NCBI RefSeq assembly: GCF_002796985.1
Contig: NZ_PEKX01000024.1
Coordinates: forward strand, 62,001 to 126,000
From: Pseudomonas sp.
GTDB taxonomy: Bacteria > Pseudomonadota > Gammaproteobacteria > Pseudomonadales > Pseudomonadaceae
Length of the DNA: 64,000 nt
Reading direction: 5' to 3'
Within the stretch, counting starts at the first letter, position 1. Each line of letters opens with the position of its first letter. Of this stretch, positions 47,518 to 55,615 are shown piece after piece. The notes under the pieces were generated by a model. It did no database searches, had not been told where the DNA came from, and saw only the letters and a list, made by a program, of their open reading frames with translations. A program made the translations under genes and the position numbers.

Positions 47518-48144
47518 ATGGAAAACGTCCCGGATCAAGACGACCTCCCGGCAGAACTGCCGGATATCGAGTTTCAGTCACCGGGGCGTTTTGCCGTCCA
47601 CAACCCGTCCAGCGAAGCGCTTCCGCCCGCCGTACTGGAGCCCGCGCCCTTCCACCTCGGCGATGGCGACCAACTGCACCGCTTCAACAAGCCCGAGGAC
47701 GCACGCGCCCACGCTCTGGCGCTGATCCAGCAGGCGCGGCGCACGCTTTACCTCTACACCCCCGATCTGGAGCCGTGGCTGTATCACCACAGCAGCATCC
47801 AGGAAGCCTGCACTCAACTGCTGCTGGGTAACCCGCGAAACCGCCTGATGATCCTGGTGCGCGACAGCACCCGCGCCGTGAAGGAAGGCCATCGCCTGCT
47901 CAACCTCAGCCGGCGCCTGTCCAGCTACTGCCAGATCCGCCGGATCAACCCCGACTACCCGAGCGAGGAGCACGCCTTCCTCCTCGCCGACGATTGCGGC
48001 CTGCTGTTGCGGCCGGAACCGGGCGAATACGCCGGCTACGCGCACTACAACAACGCCGGCCGCGTCCGCCAGCTGATCGCGCAATTCGAACAGAGCTGGA
48101 ACACCAGCGTCCTCGACCCGAACCTGCGGAGTTTCCTGATTTGA
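47518..48144 (+). CDS. Conserved protein with PLD-like fold (DUF7931-type), function unknown
   Basis: The 208-residue soluble protein has an acidic, disordered N-terminus (to about residue 45) and then ARRTLYLYTPDLEPWLYHH, NRLMILVRDSTRAVKEGHRLL and EHAFLLADDCGLLLRPEPGEY, a pattern like the phospholipase D fold but without an HKD catalytic motif. In related genomes this domain is found next to or fused with GNAT domains, as I recall, which fits the gene immediately upstream. GAAGGAG precedes the ATG. A role in recognising the GNAT substrate is possible but unproven. Confidence 0.65.
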   Translation: MENVPDQDDLPAELPDIEFQSPGRFAVHNPSSEALPPAVLEPAPFHLGDGDQLHRFNKPEDARAHALALIQQARRTLYLYTPDLEPWLYHHSSIQEACTQLLLGNPRNRLMILVRDSTRAVKEGHRLLNLSRRLSSYCQIRRINPDYPSEEHAFLLADDCGLLLRPEPGEYAGYAHYNNAGRVRQLIAQFEQSWNTSVLDPNLRSFLI

Positions 48145-48956
48145 GCCGCCCCTTTGTCTCCTTGGTGCTTGCCTGCGCAATCAGCTTCAGCGCCGTCGCT
48201 GCACCGCGCACCGAGATCATCCCACTCAACTACCGCACCGCCGAAGACGTGCTGCCGGTGGCGCAGCAAGTACTGGGCAACGAAGGCCGGGTCACCGCCT
48301 ACGGCAACCAACTGGTGGTGAACGCCGAACTGGCGAAGATCCGCGAGTTACAGCAGGTGCTCGAACAACTGGACACCCGCCCGCACCAGTTGCTGATCAG
48401 CCTCGACACGGTCGACGGCAGCCAGGACAGCCAGAGTGGCTATTCGGTGAACGGCTCAATCAGCGCCGGCAACGTGGAGATCCAGTCCGGCCGCGGAGAA
48501 GTGAACGGCCGCGACCAGGTGCGCATCATCAACCGCTCCACCAGCAGCCGCGGCGGCGGCACCCAACAGGTACGCGCTACCGAAGGCTCACCCGCCTTCA
48601 TCCAGGTCGGCCAGAGCCAGCCGGTGACCAACGCCGGCATCGGCCCCTACGGCCAGGTCTACAGCCAGACCGAGTACCGCGACGCCAACCAGGGCATGTA
48701 CGTGACCGCCAGCCTCTCCGGCAACCTCGTACACATCACCCTCAGCACCCGTAACGACCGCTTCAACAACAACTACCAAGGCTCGATGAACACCAGCGCC
48801 ACCGAAACCCGCGTCAGCGGGCAACTCGGCCAGTGGATCGAGATTGGCGGCGTCAGCGAGAGCAACCAGAGCACGCAGAACGGCTACACCCGCCAGTACA
48901 GTACCCAGGGCCGCAGCGACAGCAGCCTGCGAGTGAAGGTCGAAGTGCTCGACTAA
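48141..48956 (+). CDS. Exported mini-secretin-like protein
   Basis: I start it at TTG 48141, which overlaps the preceding stop as TTGA, with GGAG nine bases upstream. The 271-residue product has a signal peptide (LSRPFVSLVLACAISFSAVA). The mature N-terminus matches a secretin N1-type domain (TEIIPLNYRTAEDVLPVAQQ, GNQLVVNAELAKIRELQQVL, QLDTRPHQLLIS). The C-terminal half has strand patterns reminiscent of secretin beta-domain pieces (SPAFIQVGQSQPVT, GQLGQWIEIGGVSE), with a Ser/Gly/Asn-rich middle. It is far too short for a pore-forming secretin and has no secretion operon around it. It probably sits in the periplasm or outer membrane. Confidence 0.75.
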   Translation: MSRPFVSLVLACAISFSAVAAPRTEIIPLNYRTAEDVLPVAQQVLGNEGRVTAYGNQLVVNAELAKIRELQQVLEQLDTRPHQLLISLDTVDGSQDSQSGYSVNGSISAGNVEIQSGRGEVNGRDQVRIINRSTSSRGGGTQQVRATEGSPAFIQVGQSQPVTNAGIGPYGQVYSQTEYRDANQGMYVTASLSGNLVHITLSTRNDRFNNNYQGSMNTSATETRVSGQLGQWIEIGGVSESNQSTQNGYTRQYSTQGRSDSSLRVKVEVLD

Positions 48957-48996
48957 GCCTTCCGCAGGTGACTTGACAGTCCTCCTTAGACCTTCG

Positions 48997-49022
48997 TGTA
49001 GTAGCCCAAAAAAAACACTACA
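48997..49022. promoter_or_regulatory. Inverted-repeat operator TGTAGT-N14-ACTACA upstream of aceA (RccR-like)
   Basis: TGTAGT at 48997-49002 and its exact complement ACTACA at 49017-49022 lie 7 bp upstream of a -35-like box. RccR, an RpiR-family regulator of the glyoxylate shunt in Pseudomonas, is described as binding TGTAGT/ACTACA-type inverted repeats, though I recall a somewhat longer spacer. The assignment to RccR is an inference from motif and target. Confidence 0.6.
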
Positions 49023-49028
49023 AAACGT

Positions 49029-49058
49029 TTGACGAACGCTCGTTTGAAAGGGCATGAT
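49029..49058 (+). promoter_or_regulatory. Candidate sigma-70 promoter of aceA with operator-like spacer and ~400-nt leader
   Basis: TTGACG (-35, 49029-49034), an 18-bp spacer and CATGAT (-10, 49053-49058) form a plausible promoter. The spacer contains CGAAC-GCTC-GTTTG, one mismatch from a symmetrical CAAAC-N4-GTTTG element of the kind bound by TetR-family fatty-acid regulators such as PsrA. Transcription from here leaves a leader of about 400 nt before aceA, which has no ORF and can pair CGGACCG (49097) with CGGTCCG (49137). I see nothing else in the 511-bp gap. Confidence 0.5.
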
Positions 49059-49467
49059 GGCCTCGCTCCCGCTAACCAGAGGGTCTCAAAGCCCTCCGGA
49101 CCGAGCCTGTGGCCCACCCGCCGCGCCGGTCCGTGTTGTTAAGCCCACAAGGCGGATCGACGAGGTTGCGACTGGCAAGAGGTTGTCCTGAGGGACGGGG
49201 AAGCAAGCCTTAGCAACAGTACGAAGTGACGGATTCAGCCGTCCACCATCGCCCAACGGCTGCCACGAGCCGGCAAGCGATTCTGGATGTCACCGCTGCA
49301 GTCACCCGTCTGTACGCCCGCTCTACCCCACTCCTCCAGCGTCATTCCTTCTTTCGGTCGCGCCTTCGCCATCCCGCGGCGAGCAACCCGCAGTCAATTC
49401 CGTGTAGATACGGGTTTTGAGTGGGTAAGTCGGTGCTCAACCACACACATACTTTGAAGGATTGACC

Positions 49468-51063
49468 ATGTCCGCTTATCAAAACGACATCAAAGCCGTT
49501 GCCGCTCTGAAAGAGAAAACCGGCAACAGCTGGAGCGCTATCAACCCCGAGTCGGTTGCCCGCATGCGCGCTCAGAACCGCTTCAAGACTGGTCTGGACA
49601 TCGCCAAGTACACTGCGGCCATCATGCGCAAGGACATGGCCGAGTATGACGCCGACACCTCCGTCTACACCCAGTCCCTGGGTTGCTGGCACGGCTTCAT
49701 CGGCCAGCAGAAGCTGATCTCGATCAAGAAGCACCTGAAGACCACCAACAAGCGCTACCTCTACCTGTCCGGCTGGATGGTTGCCGCGCTGCGCTCCGAC
49801 TTCGGCCCGCTGCCCGACCAGTCCATGCACGAAAAGACTGCCGTTTCCGGCCTGATCGAAGAGCTGTACACCTTCCTGCGCCAGGCTGACGCCCGCGAAC
49901 TGGACCTGCTCTTCACCGCCCTGGACAGCGCTCGCGCCGCTGGCGACAAAGTCAAGCAGGACGAAATCCAGGCTCAGATCGACGGCTACGAAACCCACGT
50001 AGTACCGATCATCGCCGACATCGACGCAGGCTTCGGCAACCCGGAAGCGACCTACCTGCTGGCCAAGAAAATGATCGAAGCCGGTGCCTGCTGCATCCAG
50101 ATCGAAAACCAGGTTTCCGACGAGAAGCAGTGCGGCCACCAGGACGGCAAAGTGACCGTTCCGCACGAAGACTTCCTCGCCAAGATCAACGCCGTTCGCT
50201 ACGCGTTCCTCGAGCTGGGTGTTGACGACGGCGTGATCGTTGCCCGTACCGACTCCCTGGGCGCCGGCCTGACCAAGCAGATCGCCGTGACCAAAGAGCC
50301 GGGCGACCTGGGTGACCAGTACAACGCCTTCCTGGACTGCGAAGAAGTTTCCGCTGCCGAACTGCAGAACGGCGACGTCGTGATCAACCGCGGCGGCAAG
50401 CTGCTGCGTCCCAAGCGCCTGGCTTCCAACCTGTTCCAGTTCCGCAAGGGCACCGGCGAAGACCGTTGCGTCCTGGACTGCATCACCTCGCTGCAGAACG
50501 GCGCCGACCTGCTGTGGATCGAAACCGAGAAGCCGCACGTTGGCCAGATCAAAGGCATGGTTGACCGCATCCGTCAGGTGATCCCGAACGCCAAGCTGGT
50601 TTACAACAACAGCCCGTCGTTCAACTGGACCCTGAACTTCCGTCAGCAGGTGTTCGATGCATTCGCCGCCGAAGGCAAGGACGTTTCCGCCTACGACCGC
50701 GCCAAGCTGATGAGCGTCGAGTACGACGAGACCGAACTGGCCCAGATCGCTGACGAGAAGATCCGTACCTTCCAGCGTGACGGTTCCGCCCACGCCGGCA
50801 TCTTCCACCACCTGATCACCCTGCCGACCTATCACACTGCCGCGCTGTCCACCGACAACCTGGCCAAGGGCTACTTCGCCGACCAGGGCATGCTGGCCTA
50901 CGTGAAAGGCGTTCAGCGTCAGGAACTGCGTCAGGGCATCGCCTGCGTCAAGCACCAGAACATGGCTGGCTCGGACATCGGCGACAACCACAAAGAGTAC
51001 TTCGCTGGCGAAGCCGCTCTGAAAGCCTCGGGTAAAGACAACACCATGAACCAGTTCCACTAA
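49468..51063 (+). CDS. aceA: Isocitrate lyase
   Basis: The 531-residue enzyme is of the longer Pseudomonas type. It has the WHGFIGQQ and IADIDAGFGNPEATYLLAKK blocks, the active-site loop KQCGHQDGKVTVPHEDFLAK with the catalytic cysteine (Q in place of the second K of the E. coli-type KKCGH), ARTDSLGA, and YNNSPSFNW. It splits isocitrate into glyoxylate and succinate, the first step of the glyoxylate shunt for growth on acetate and fatty acids. GAAGGA lies six bases before ATG 49468. It competes with Icd and Idh encoded at 38-42 kb. Confidence 0.98.
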   Translation: MSAYQNDIKAVAALKEKTGNSWSAINPESVARMRAQNRFKTGLDIAKYTAAIMRKDMAEYDADTSVYTQSLGCWHGFIGQQKLISIKKHLKTTNKRYLYLSGWMVAALRSDFGPLPDQSMHEKTAVSGLIEELYTFLRQADARELDLLFTALDSARAAGDKVKQDEIQAQIDGYETHVVPIIADIDAGFGNPEATYLLAKKMIEAGACCIQIENQVSDEKQCGHQDGKVTVPHEDFLAKINAVRYAFLELGVDDGVIVARTDSLGAGLTKQIAVTKEPGDLGDQYNAFLDCEEVSAAELQNGDVVINRGGKLLRPKRLASNLFQFRKGTGEDRCVLDCITSLQNGADLLWIETEKPHVGQIKGMVDRIRQVIPNAKLVYNNSPSFNWTLNFRQQVFDAFAAEGKDVSAYDRAKLMSVEYDETELAQIADEKIRTFQRDGSAHAGIFHHLITLPTYHTAALSTDNLAKGYFADQGMLAYVKGVQRQELRQGIACVKHQNMAGSDIGDNHKEYFAGEAALKASGKDNTMNQFH

Positions 51064-51105
51064 TACGGAACCGGCTCAACCAGCCCCTCGGGGCTGGGAG
51101 GCACT

Positions 51106-51141
51106 GCAAAACCCCGGCACCTGCCGGGGTTTTGCTTTTTT
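51106..51141 (+). terminator. Intrinsic terminator after aceA
   Basis: A 13-bp perfect stem (GCAAAACCCCGGC / GCCGGGGTTTTGC) with an ACCT loop is followed by T6. A second smaller hairpin (CAGCCCC / GGGGCTG, 51081-51096) precedes it. Confidence 0.93.
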
Positions 51142-51240
51142 GCGCTTGGCCGAACCGCCAACCATCCCCTCTTCACCCGCCAAGGGAAGATTCACGCCAG
51201 CATGCCAGTCTCGGCCCTCCTTATATGAATGGAGATGGCC

Positions 51241-51732
51241 ATGCCCAAACACAACCGCCTCGCCCTTGCCGCCGCCCTCATCCAGCGACTGCCCCGCCGA
51301 CTTCATGAACCACTGCTCAGCCGCCTGTTCTGTTCCCAGGTGCGCTTCGCCGGTACCGCTGGCGTACGCATCCAGAAACTCTCCGACAGCGAAGTGCGAA
51401 TGAGCCTAGCCAACCACCGCCGTACCCGCAATCACATCGGCGGCGTACATGCCGCGGCCATGGCGCTACTGGCCGAGTCCGCCAGTGGCTGCATGGTCGG
51501 CATGAACCTGCCCGACCACAAACTACCGCTGATCAAGAGCCTCAAGGTGGATTACCTGCGTCGCGCCAGCGGCAGCCTGCGCGCCATCGCCACACTGCAG
51601 CCCGAGCAACGCCGTGCCATGCTGGAGCAGGACAAGGGCGAGACACTGATCCAGGTGATGCTGCTGGACGACTCCGGTGGCGAACCAGTGCGCTGCGAAA
51701 TGCACTGGGCGTGGATCGCGAAGCGAAACTGA
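51241..51732 (+). CDS. DUF4442 hotdog-fold protein (thioesterase-like)
   Basis: The 163-residue protein has the DUF4442/PaaI-like hotdog pattern: VRMSLANHRRTRNHIGGVHA, AMALLAESASGCMVGMNLP, then KSLKVDYLRRASGSLRAIATL and a final strand EMHWAWIAKRN. Residues HIGGVHAAA correspond to the hotdog substrate loop. I use ATG 51241, six bases after a GGAG, instead of the ATG four codons earlier that lacks one. Hotdog proteins are usually acyl-CoA thioesterases; the substrate is unknown. It is the last gene before nuo. Confidence 0.83.
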   Translation: MPKHNRLALAAALIQRLPRRLHEPLLSRLFCSQVRFAGTAGVRIQKLSDSEVRMSLANHRRTRNHIGGVHAAAMALLAESASGCMVGMNLPDHKLPLIKSLKVDYLRRASGSLRAIATLQPEQRRAMLEQDKGETLIQVMLLDDSGGEPVRCEMHWAWIAKRN

Positions 51733-52175
51733 ACCCCTCCACTGGAGGGGGCGATCAAGCAGATTGCGGAGGGATAATTAGACGTCGCTATTTGTGCAGG
51801 ATAAAAAGCATCGACGCCTATATGTAGTAAAGTTACAGACATACGACACTGCAAATGATAATACTTATCATTTAATGACTGCCAATTTATTGCGCCCGAA
51901 TACCTCGAAAGTACTATTCGACCAAAGCCGAAGTGCCGTCACACTAAGCATCCAGAGCCGCGCAAACAGGGCCCTTCGGGAAATGCAAAACGCTTTTGCC
52001 CGAATTAGAAGCATCTGTTTGTGTTGGAAAAATTTACTTGCTGAAGGCTTTGGGCATAAAATTGGAAAGATGACCTGAACCCTTAGCTCGCTATCCTTGA
52101 GTTGTTGGGTTCGCAGTAGTCGGGCCTTGCGCCCGAAACCCAAGACAAACGTTATTTGTAGGAAGGAGTATCGGC
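51733..52175. other. AT-rich upstream region of the nuo operon
   Basis: This 443-bp gap is much less GC-rich than its surroundings. It contains a Fur-box-like palindrome (51854-51872), an imperfect repeat TGTA-N7-TACA at about 51823, and a 6-bp stem-loop (TCGGGC / GCCCGA) at about 52120-52137 followed by A-rich sequence. A 67-codon frame (51875-52078) exists but has no Shine-Dalgarno sequence or recognisable product. The nuo promoter should be here; a small RNA gene is possible. Confidence 0.5.
51854..51872. promoter_or_regulatory. Fur-box-like palindrome upstream of nuoA
   Basis: AATGATAATACTTATCATT matches the 7-1-7 Fur model TGATAAT-N-ATTATCA at 14 of 15 positions and is symmetrical except for the central three bases. 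It lies about 300 bp upstream of nuoA. Iron control of the iron-sulfur-rich complex I, or of an unannotated small RNA in the gap, would make sense, but binding is inferred only. Confidence 0.55.
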
Positions 52176-52589
52176 ATGCCCAATCCAGCTGAACTTGCAG
52201 CTCAACACTGGGGACTCGCCGCCTTCCTTTTAGGGGTGCTGGGCCTGCTCGCCTTCATGCTAGGGGTATCCAGCCTGCTTGGCAGTAAGGCATTTGGTCG
52301 CAGCAAGAACGAACCGTTCGAATCGGGGATCGTTCCTACCGGCAGCGCACGCCTACGTCTGTCGGCAAAATTCTATCTGGTCGCGATGCTCTTCGTGATC
52401 TTCGACGTCGAAGCCCTCTTCCTTTTCGCCTGGTCAGTGTCCGTCCGTGAAAGCGGTTGGGCCGGTCTGATCGAGGCAACCATTTTCATAGCAATTCTGT
52501 TGGCAGGTCTTGTCTACCTGTGGCGTATCGGCGCGCTCGATTGGGCGCCGGCGGCACGTCGCGCACGGCAGGCGAAGCTAAAACAATGA
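52176..52589 (+). CDS. nuoA: NADH-quinone oxidoreductase subunit A
   Basis: The 137-residue membrane subunit has three transmembrane segments (about residues 15-37, 66-88, 95-118) and the conserved loop FGRSKNEPFESGIVPTGSARLRLSAKFYL (given as two adjacent parts, residues 39-67), which lies at the quinone site. AILFVIFDVEALFLFAWSV-type sequence (MLFVIFDVEALFLFAW) supplies the conserved acidic residues of TM2. GAAGGAG lies seven bases before the ATG. It is the first gene of the complex I operon. Confidence 0.97.
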   Translation: MPNPAELAAQHWGLAAFLLGVLGLLAFMLGVSSLLGSKAFGRSKNEPFESGIVPTGSARLRLSAKFYLVAMLFVIFDVEALFLFAWSVSVRESGWAGLIEATIFIAILLAGLVYLWRIGALDWAPAARRARQAKLKQ

Positions 52590-52599
52590 GGCTTTGGCG

Positions 52600-53277
52600 A
52601 TGCAATACAAACTTACCCGGATCGATCCGGATGCGCCCAATGATCAATACCCGATCGGCGAACGCGAAACGGTAGAAGACCCGCTCCTTGAAGGGCAGGT
52701 CCACAAGAACATCTTCATGGGCAAGCTCGAGGATGTTCTCAACGGTGCGGTGAACTGGGGTCGCAAGAACTCCCTGTGGCCGTACAACTTCGGGCTGTCC
52801 TGCTGCTACGTGGAGATGACCACGGCGTTCACCGCGCCGCACGACATCGCCCGTTTCGGCGCCGAAGTGATCCGTGCATCGCCGCGTCAGGCTGACTTCA
52901 TGGTCATCGCCGGCACCTGCTTCATCAAGATGGCTCCGGTCATCCAGCGCCTGTACGAGCAGATGCTGGAACCCAAGTGGGTAATCTCGATGGGGTCGTG
53001 CGCCAACTCCGGCGGCATGTACGACATCTACTCGGTCGTTCAGGGGGTCGACAAGTTCCTCCCCGTGGACGTGTACATCCCTGGCTGCCCGCCCCGTCCG
53101 GAAGCGTTCCTGCAAGGCCTGATGCTGCTGCAGGAATCCATCGGCCAGGAGCGTCGTCCGTTGTCCTGGGTTGTAGGCGATCAAGGCATCTATCGTGCCG
53201 ACATGCCTGCCCAGAAGGATCTCAAGCGCGAACAGCGCATTGCGGTCACCAACCTGCGCAGCCCCGACGAAGTGTGA
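52600..53277 (+). CDS. nuoB: NADH-quinone oxidoreductase subunit B
   Basis: The 225-residue subunit carries the ligands of cluster N2: the tandem cysteines C68-C69 in NFGLSCCYVEMT, the cysteine of SMGSCANSGGMYD and that of YIPGCPPRPEAF. N2 passes electrons to ubiquinone. ATG 52600 has GAGG eight bases upstream; a TTG six bases earlier is less likely. It is 10 bp after nuoA. Confidence 0.98.
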   Translation: MQYKLTRIDPDAPNDQYPIGERETVEDPLLEGQVHKNIFMGKLEDVLNGAVNWGRKNSLWPYNFGLSCCYVEMTTAFTAPHDIARFGAEVIRASPRQADFMVIAGTCFIKMAPVIQRLYEQMLEPKWVISMGSCANSGGMYDIYSVVQGVDKFLPVDVYIPGCPPRPEAFLQGLMLLQESIGQERRPLSWVVGDQGIYRADMPAQKDLKREQRIAVTNLRSPDEV

Positions 53278-53336
53278 TCCGGCCCTCCACGAGAGGCCCG
53301 TTTTCACTCCACCGTTGACCGAGTGACTTAAAGACT

Positions 53337-55118
53337 ATGAATGCAGACTCCGCTCTGTACATCCCGCCTTACAAGGCAGACGACCAAGACATCGTCGTCG
53401 AACTGAATTCCCGCTTTGGCGCCGAGACCTTCACCGTCCAGGCCACCCGCACCGGCATGCCGGTGCTCTGGGTTGCCCGTGAGCGCCTGATCGACGTCCT
53501 CACCTTCCTGCGCAATGTGCCCAAGCCGTACGTCATGCTCTATGACCTGCACGGTGTCGACGAGCGCCTGCGCACCCATCGTCGCGGTCTGCCGGGCGCC
53601 GACTTCAGCGTGTTCTACCACCTGATGTCGCTCGAGCGTAATAGTGACGTGATGATCAAGGTGGCCCTGTCCGAGGGCGACCTCAATGTGCCTACCGCCA
53701 CCCGTATCTGGCCGAACGCCAACTGGTACGAGCGTGAGGTCTGGGACATGTACGGGATCACCTTCAATGGCCACCCGCACCTGACTCGCATGTTGATGCC
53801 GTCCACTTGGGAAGGTCACCCGCTGCGCAAGGATTACCCGGCGCGTGCCACCGAGTTCGACCCGTACGCGCTGTCCGCCGCCAAGCAGGACCTCGAGCAG
53901 GAAGCCCTGCGCTTCAAGCCCGAAGACTGGGGCATGAAGCGCCACGGCGAGAACGAGGACTTCATGTTCCTCAACCTCGGCCCGAACCACCCGTCCGCGC
54001 ACGGTGCGTTCCGCATCATCCTGCAGTTGGACGGTGAAGAGATCCTCGATTGCGTTCCGGAAATCGGCTACCACCACCGTGGTGCCGAGAAGATGGCCGA
54101 GCGTCAGTCCTGGCACAGCTTCATCCCCTACACCGACCGCATCGACTACCTCGGCGGCGTGATGAACAACCTGCCGTACGTGCTCTCGGTCGAGAAGCTC
54201 GCCGGCATCAAGGTGCCGCAACGCGTCGACGTCATCCGCATCATGATGTCGGAGTTCTTCCGCATCCTGAACCACCTTCTCTACCTGGGCACCTACATCC
54301 AGGACGTGGGCGCGATGACCCCGGTGTTCTTCACCTTCACCGACCGCCAGCGCGCCTACAAGGTCGTCGAAGCCATCACCGGCTTCCGCCTGCACCCGGC
54401 CTGGTACCGCATCGGCGGCGTCGCCCACGACCTGCCGCGCGGCTGGGACAAACTGGTCCGCGAATTCCTCGACTGGATGCCCAAGCGCCTGGACGAGTAC
54501 GAAACCGCCGCCCTGAAGAACAGCATCCTGCGTGGCCGTACCATCGGCGTTGCCCAGTACAACACCAAGGAAGCGCTGGAATGGGGTACCACCGGCGCCG
54601 GCCTGCGCGCCACCGGTTGCGACTTCGACCTGCGCAAGGCCCGCCCCTACTCCGGCTACGAGAACTTCGAGTTCGAAGTACCGCTGGCGGTCAACGGCGA
54701 CGCCTACGACCGCTGCATGGTCAAGATGGGTGAAATGCGCCAGAGCCTGCGCATCATCGAGCAGTGCCTGAAGAACATGCCCGAAGGCCCGTACAAGGCC
54801 GACCACCCGCTGACCACGCCGCCGCCCAAAGAGCGCACGCTGCAGCACATCGAAACCCTGATCACCCACTTCCTGCAGGTTTCCTGGGGCCCGGTCATGC
54901 CGGCCAACGAAGCCTTCCAGATGGTGGAAGCGACCAAGGGCATCAACAGCTACTACCTGACGAGCGATGGCAGCACCATGAGCTACCGGACCCGCATCCG
55001 GACGCCCAGCTTCCCACACCTGCAGCAGATTCCGTCGGTGATCAACGGCAGCATGATCGCTGACCTGATCGCCTATCTGGGCAGTATCGACTTCGTTATG
55101 GCCGACGTGGACCGCTGA
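53337..55118 (+). CDS. nuoC: NADH-quinone oxidoreductase fused subunits C and D
   Basis: The 593-residue protein is a natural NuoC-NuoD fusion: residues 1-185 are NuoC (HLMSLERNSDVMIKVALSEG, WYEREVWDMYGITFNGHPHL, RMLMPSTWEGHPLRKDYPAR), and from about 205 it is NuoD (NLGPNHPSAHGAFRIIL, EIGYHHRGAEKMAERQSWHS, and the C-terminal QIPSVINGSMIADLIAYLGS). Histidine and tyrosine of the HPSAHG region and the later tyrosines shape the quinone site. The fusion is usual in E. coli and Pseudomonas. It is 59 bp after nuoB. Confidence 0.98.
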   Translation: MNADSALYIPPYKADDQDIVVELNSRFGAETFTVQATRTGMPVLWVARERLIDVLTFLRNVPKPYVMLYDLHGVDERLRTHRRGLPGADFSVFYHLMSLERNSDVMIKVALSEGDLNVPTATRIWPNANWYEREVWDMYGITFNGHPHLTRMLMPSTWEGHPLRKDYPARATEFDPYALSAAKQDLEQEALRFKPEDWGMKRHGENEDFMFLNLGPNHPSAHGAFRIILQLDGEEILDCVPEIGYHHRGAEKMAERQSWHSFIPYTDRIDYLGGVMNNLPYVLSVEKLAGIKVPQRVDVIRIMMSEFFRILNHLLYLGTYIQDVGAMTPVFFTFTDRQRAYKVVEAITGFRLHPAWYRIGGVAHDLPRGWDKLVREFLDWMPKRLDEYETAALKNSILRGRTIGVAQYNTKEALEWGTTGAGLRATGCDFDLRKARPYSGYENFEFEVPLAVNGDAYDRCMVKMGEMRQSLRIIEQCLKNMPEGPYKADHPLTTPPPKERTLQHIETLITHFLQVSWGPVMPANEAFQMVEATKGINSYYLTSDGSTMSYRTRIRTPSFPHLQQIPSVINGSMIADLIAYLGSIDFVMADVDR

Positions 55119-55120
55119 TC

Positions 55121-55615
55121 ATGAGTACCCTTATCCAGACTGATCGTTTCGAACTCAGCGAAACCGAGCGCTCGGCCATCGAGCACGAGCTGCATCACTA
55201 CGAGGACTCCCGCGCGGCGTCCATCGAAGCCCTGAAGATCGTCCAGAAGCAGCGCGGCTGGGTGCCGGACGGCGCCATCGGCGCCATCGCCGAGATCCTC
55301 GGCATTCCGGACAGCGACGTCGAAGGTGTGGCTACCTTCTATAGCCAGATCTTCCGTCAGCCGGTCGGCCGCCACATCATTCGCGTCTGCGACAGCATGG
55401 TCTGCTACATCGGCGGCCACGAGTCCGTGGTCGGTGAGATCCAGAAGCAGCTGGGTATCGGCCTCGGCCAGACGACCGCCGACGGCCGTTTCACCCTGCT
55501 GCCGGTGTGCTGCCTGGGCAACTGCGACAAGGCCCCGGCGATGATGATCGACGACGACACCTTCGGTGACCTGCGTCCCGACGGCGTCGCCAAACTGCTG
55601 GAGGCCTACGCATGA
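55121..55615 (+). CDS. nuoE: NADH-quinone oxidoreductase subunit E
   Basis: The 164-residue subunit has the thioredoxin-like 2Fe-2S domain of cluster N1a: cysteines in RVCDSMVCYIGGHE and in PVCCLGNCDKAPAMMIDDD. The helical N-terminal half includes ALKIVQKQRGWVPDGAIGAI and GVATFYSQIFRQPVGRH. It starts 2 bp after nuoCD and its stop overlaps the nuoF ATG (ATGA). Confidence 0.97.
   Translation: MSTLIQTDRFELSETERSAIEHELHHYEDSRAASIEALKIVQKQRGWVPDGAIGAIAEILGIPDSDVEGVATFYSQIFRQPVGRHIIRVCDSMVCYIGGHESVVGEIQKQLGIGLGQTTADGRFTLLPVCCLGNCDKAPAMMIDDDTFGDLRPDGVAKLLEAYA

Noticed and set aside
49021..49031. CAAA-ACG-TTTG as a separate operator
   Set aside because: The arms are only 4 bp and overlap the end of the TGTAGT/ACTACA element and the -35 box; too short to call.
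49342..51060. 572-codon open frame antisense to aceA
   Set aside because: The opposite strand is unmistakable isocitrate lyase and the antisense protein resembles no family.
51794..52078. 94-codon frame upstream of nuoA
   Set aside because: It contains the Fur-like palindrome, has no ribosome site and no recognisable product. I keep the region as intergenic.
53328..55019. 563-codon open frame antisense to nuoCD
   Set aside because: Same composition artefact; the sense strand encodes a clear NuoCD.
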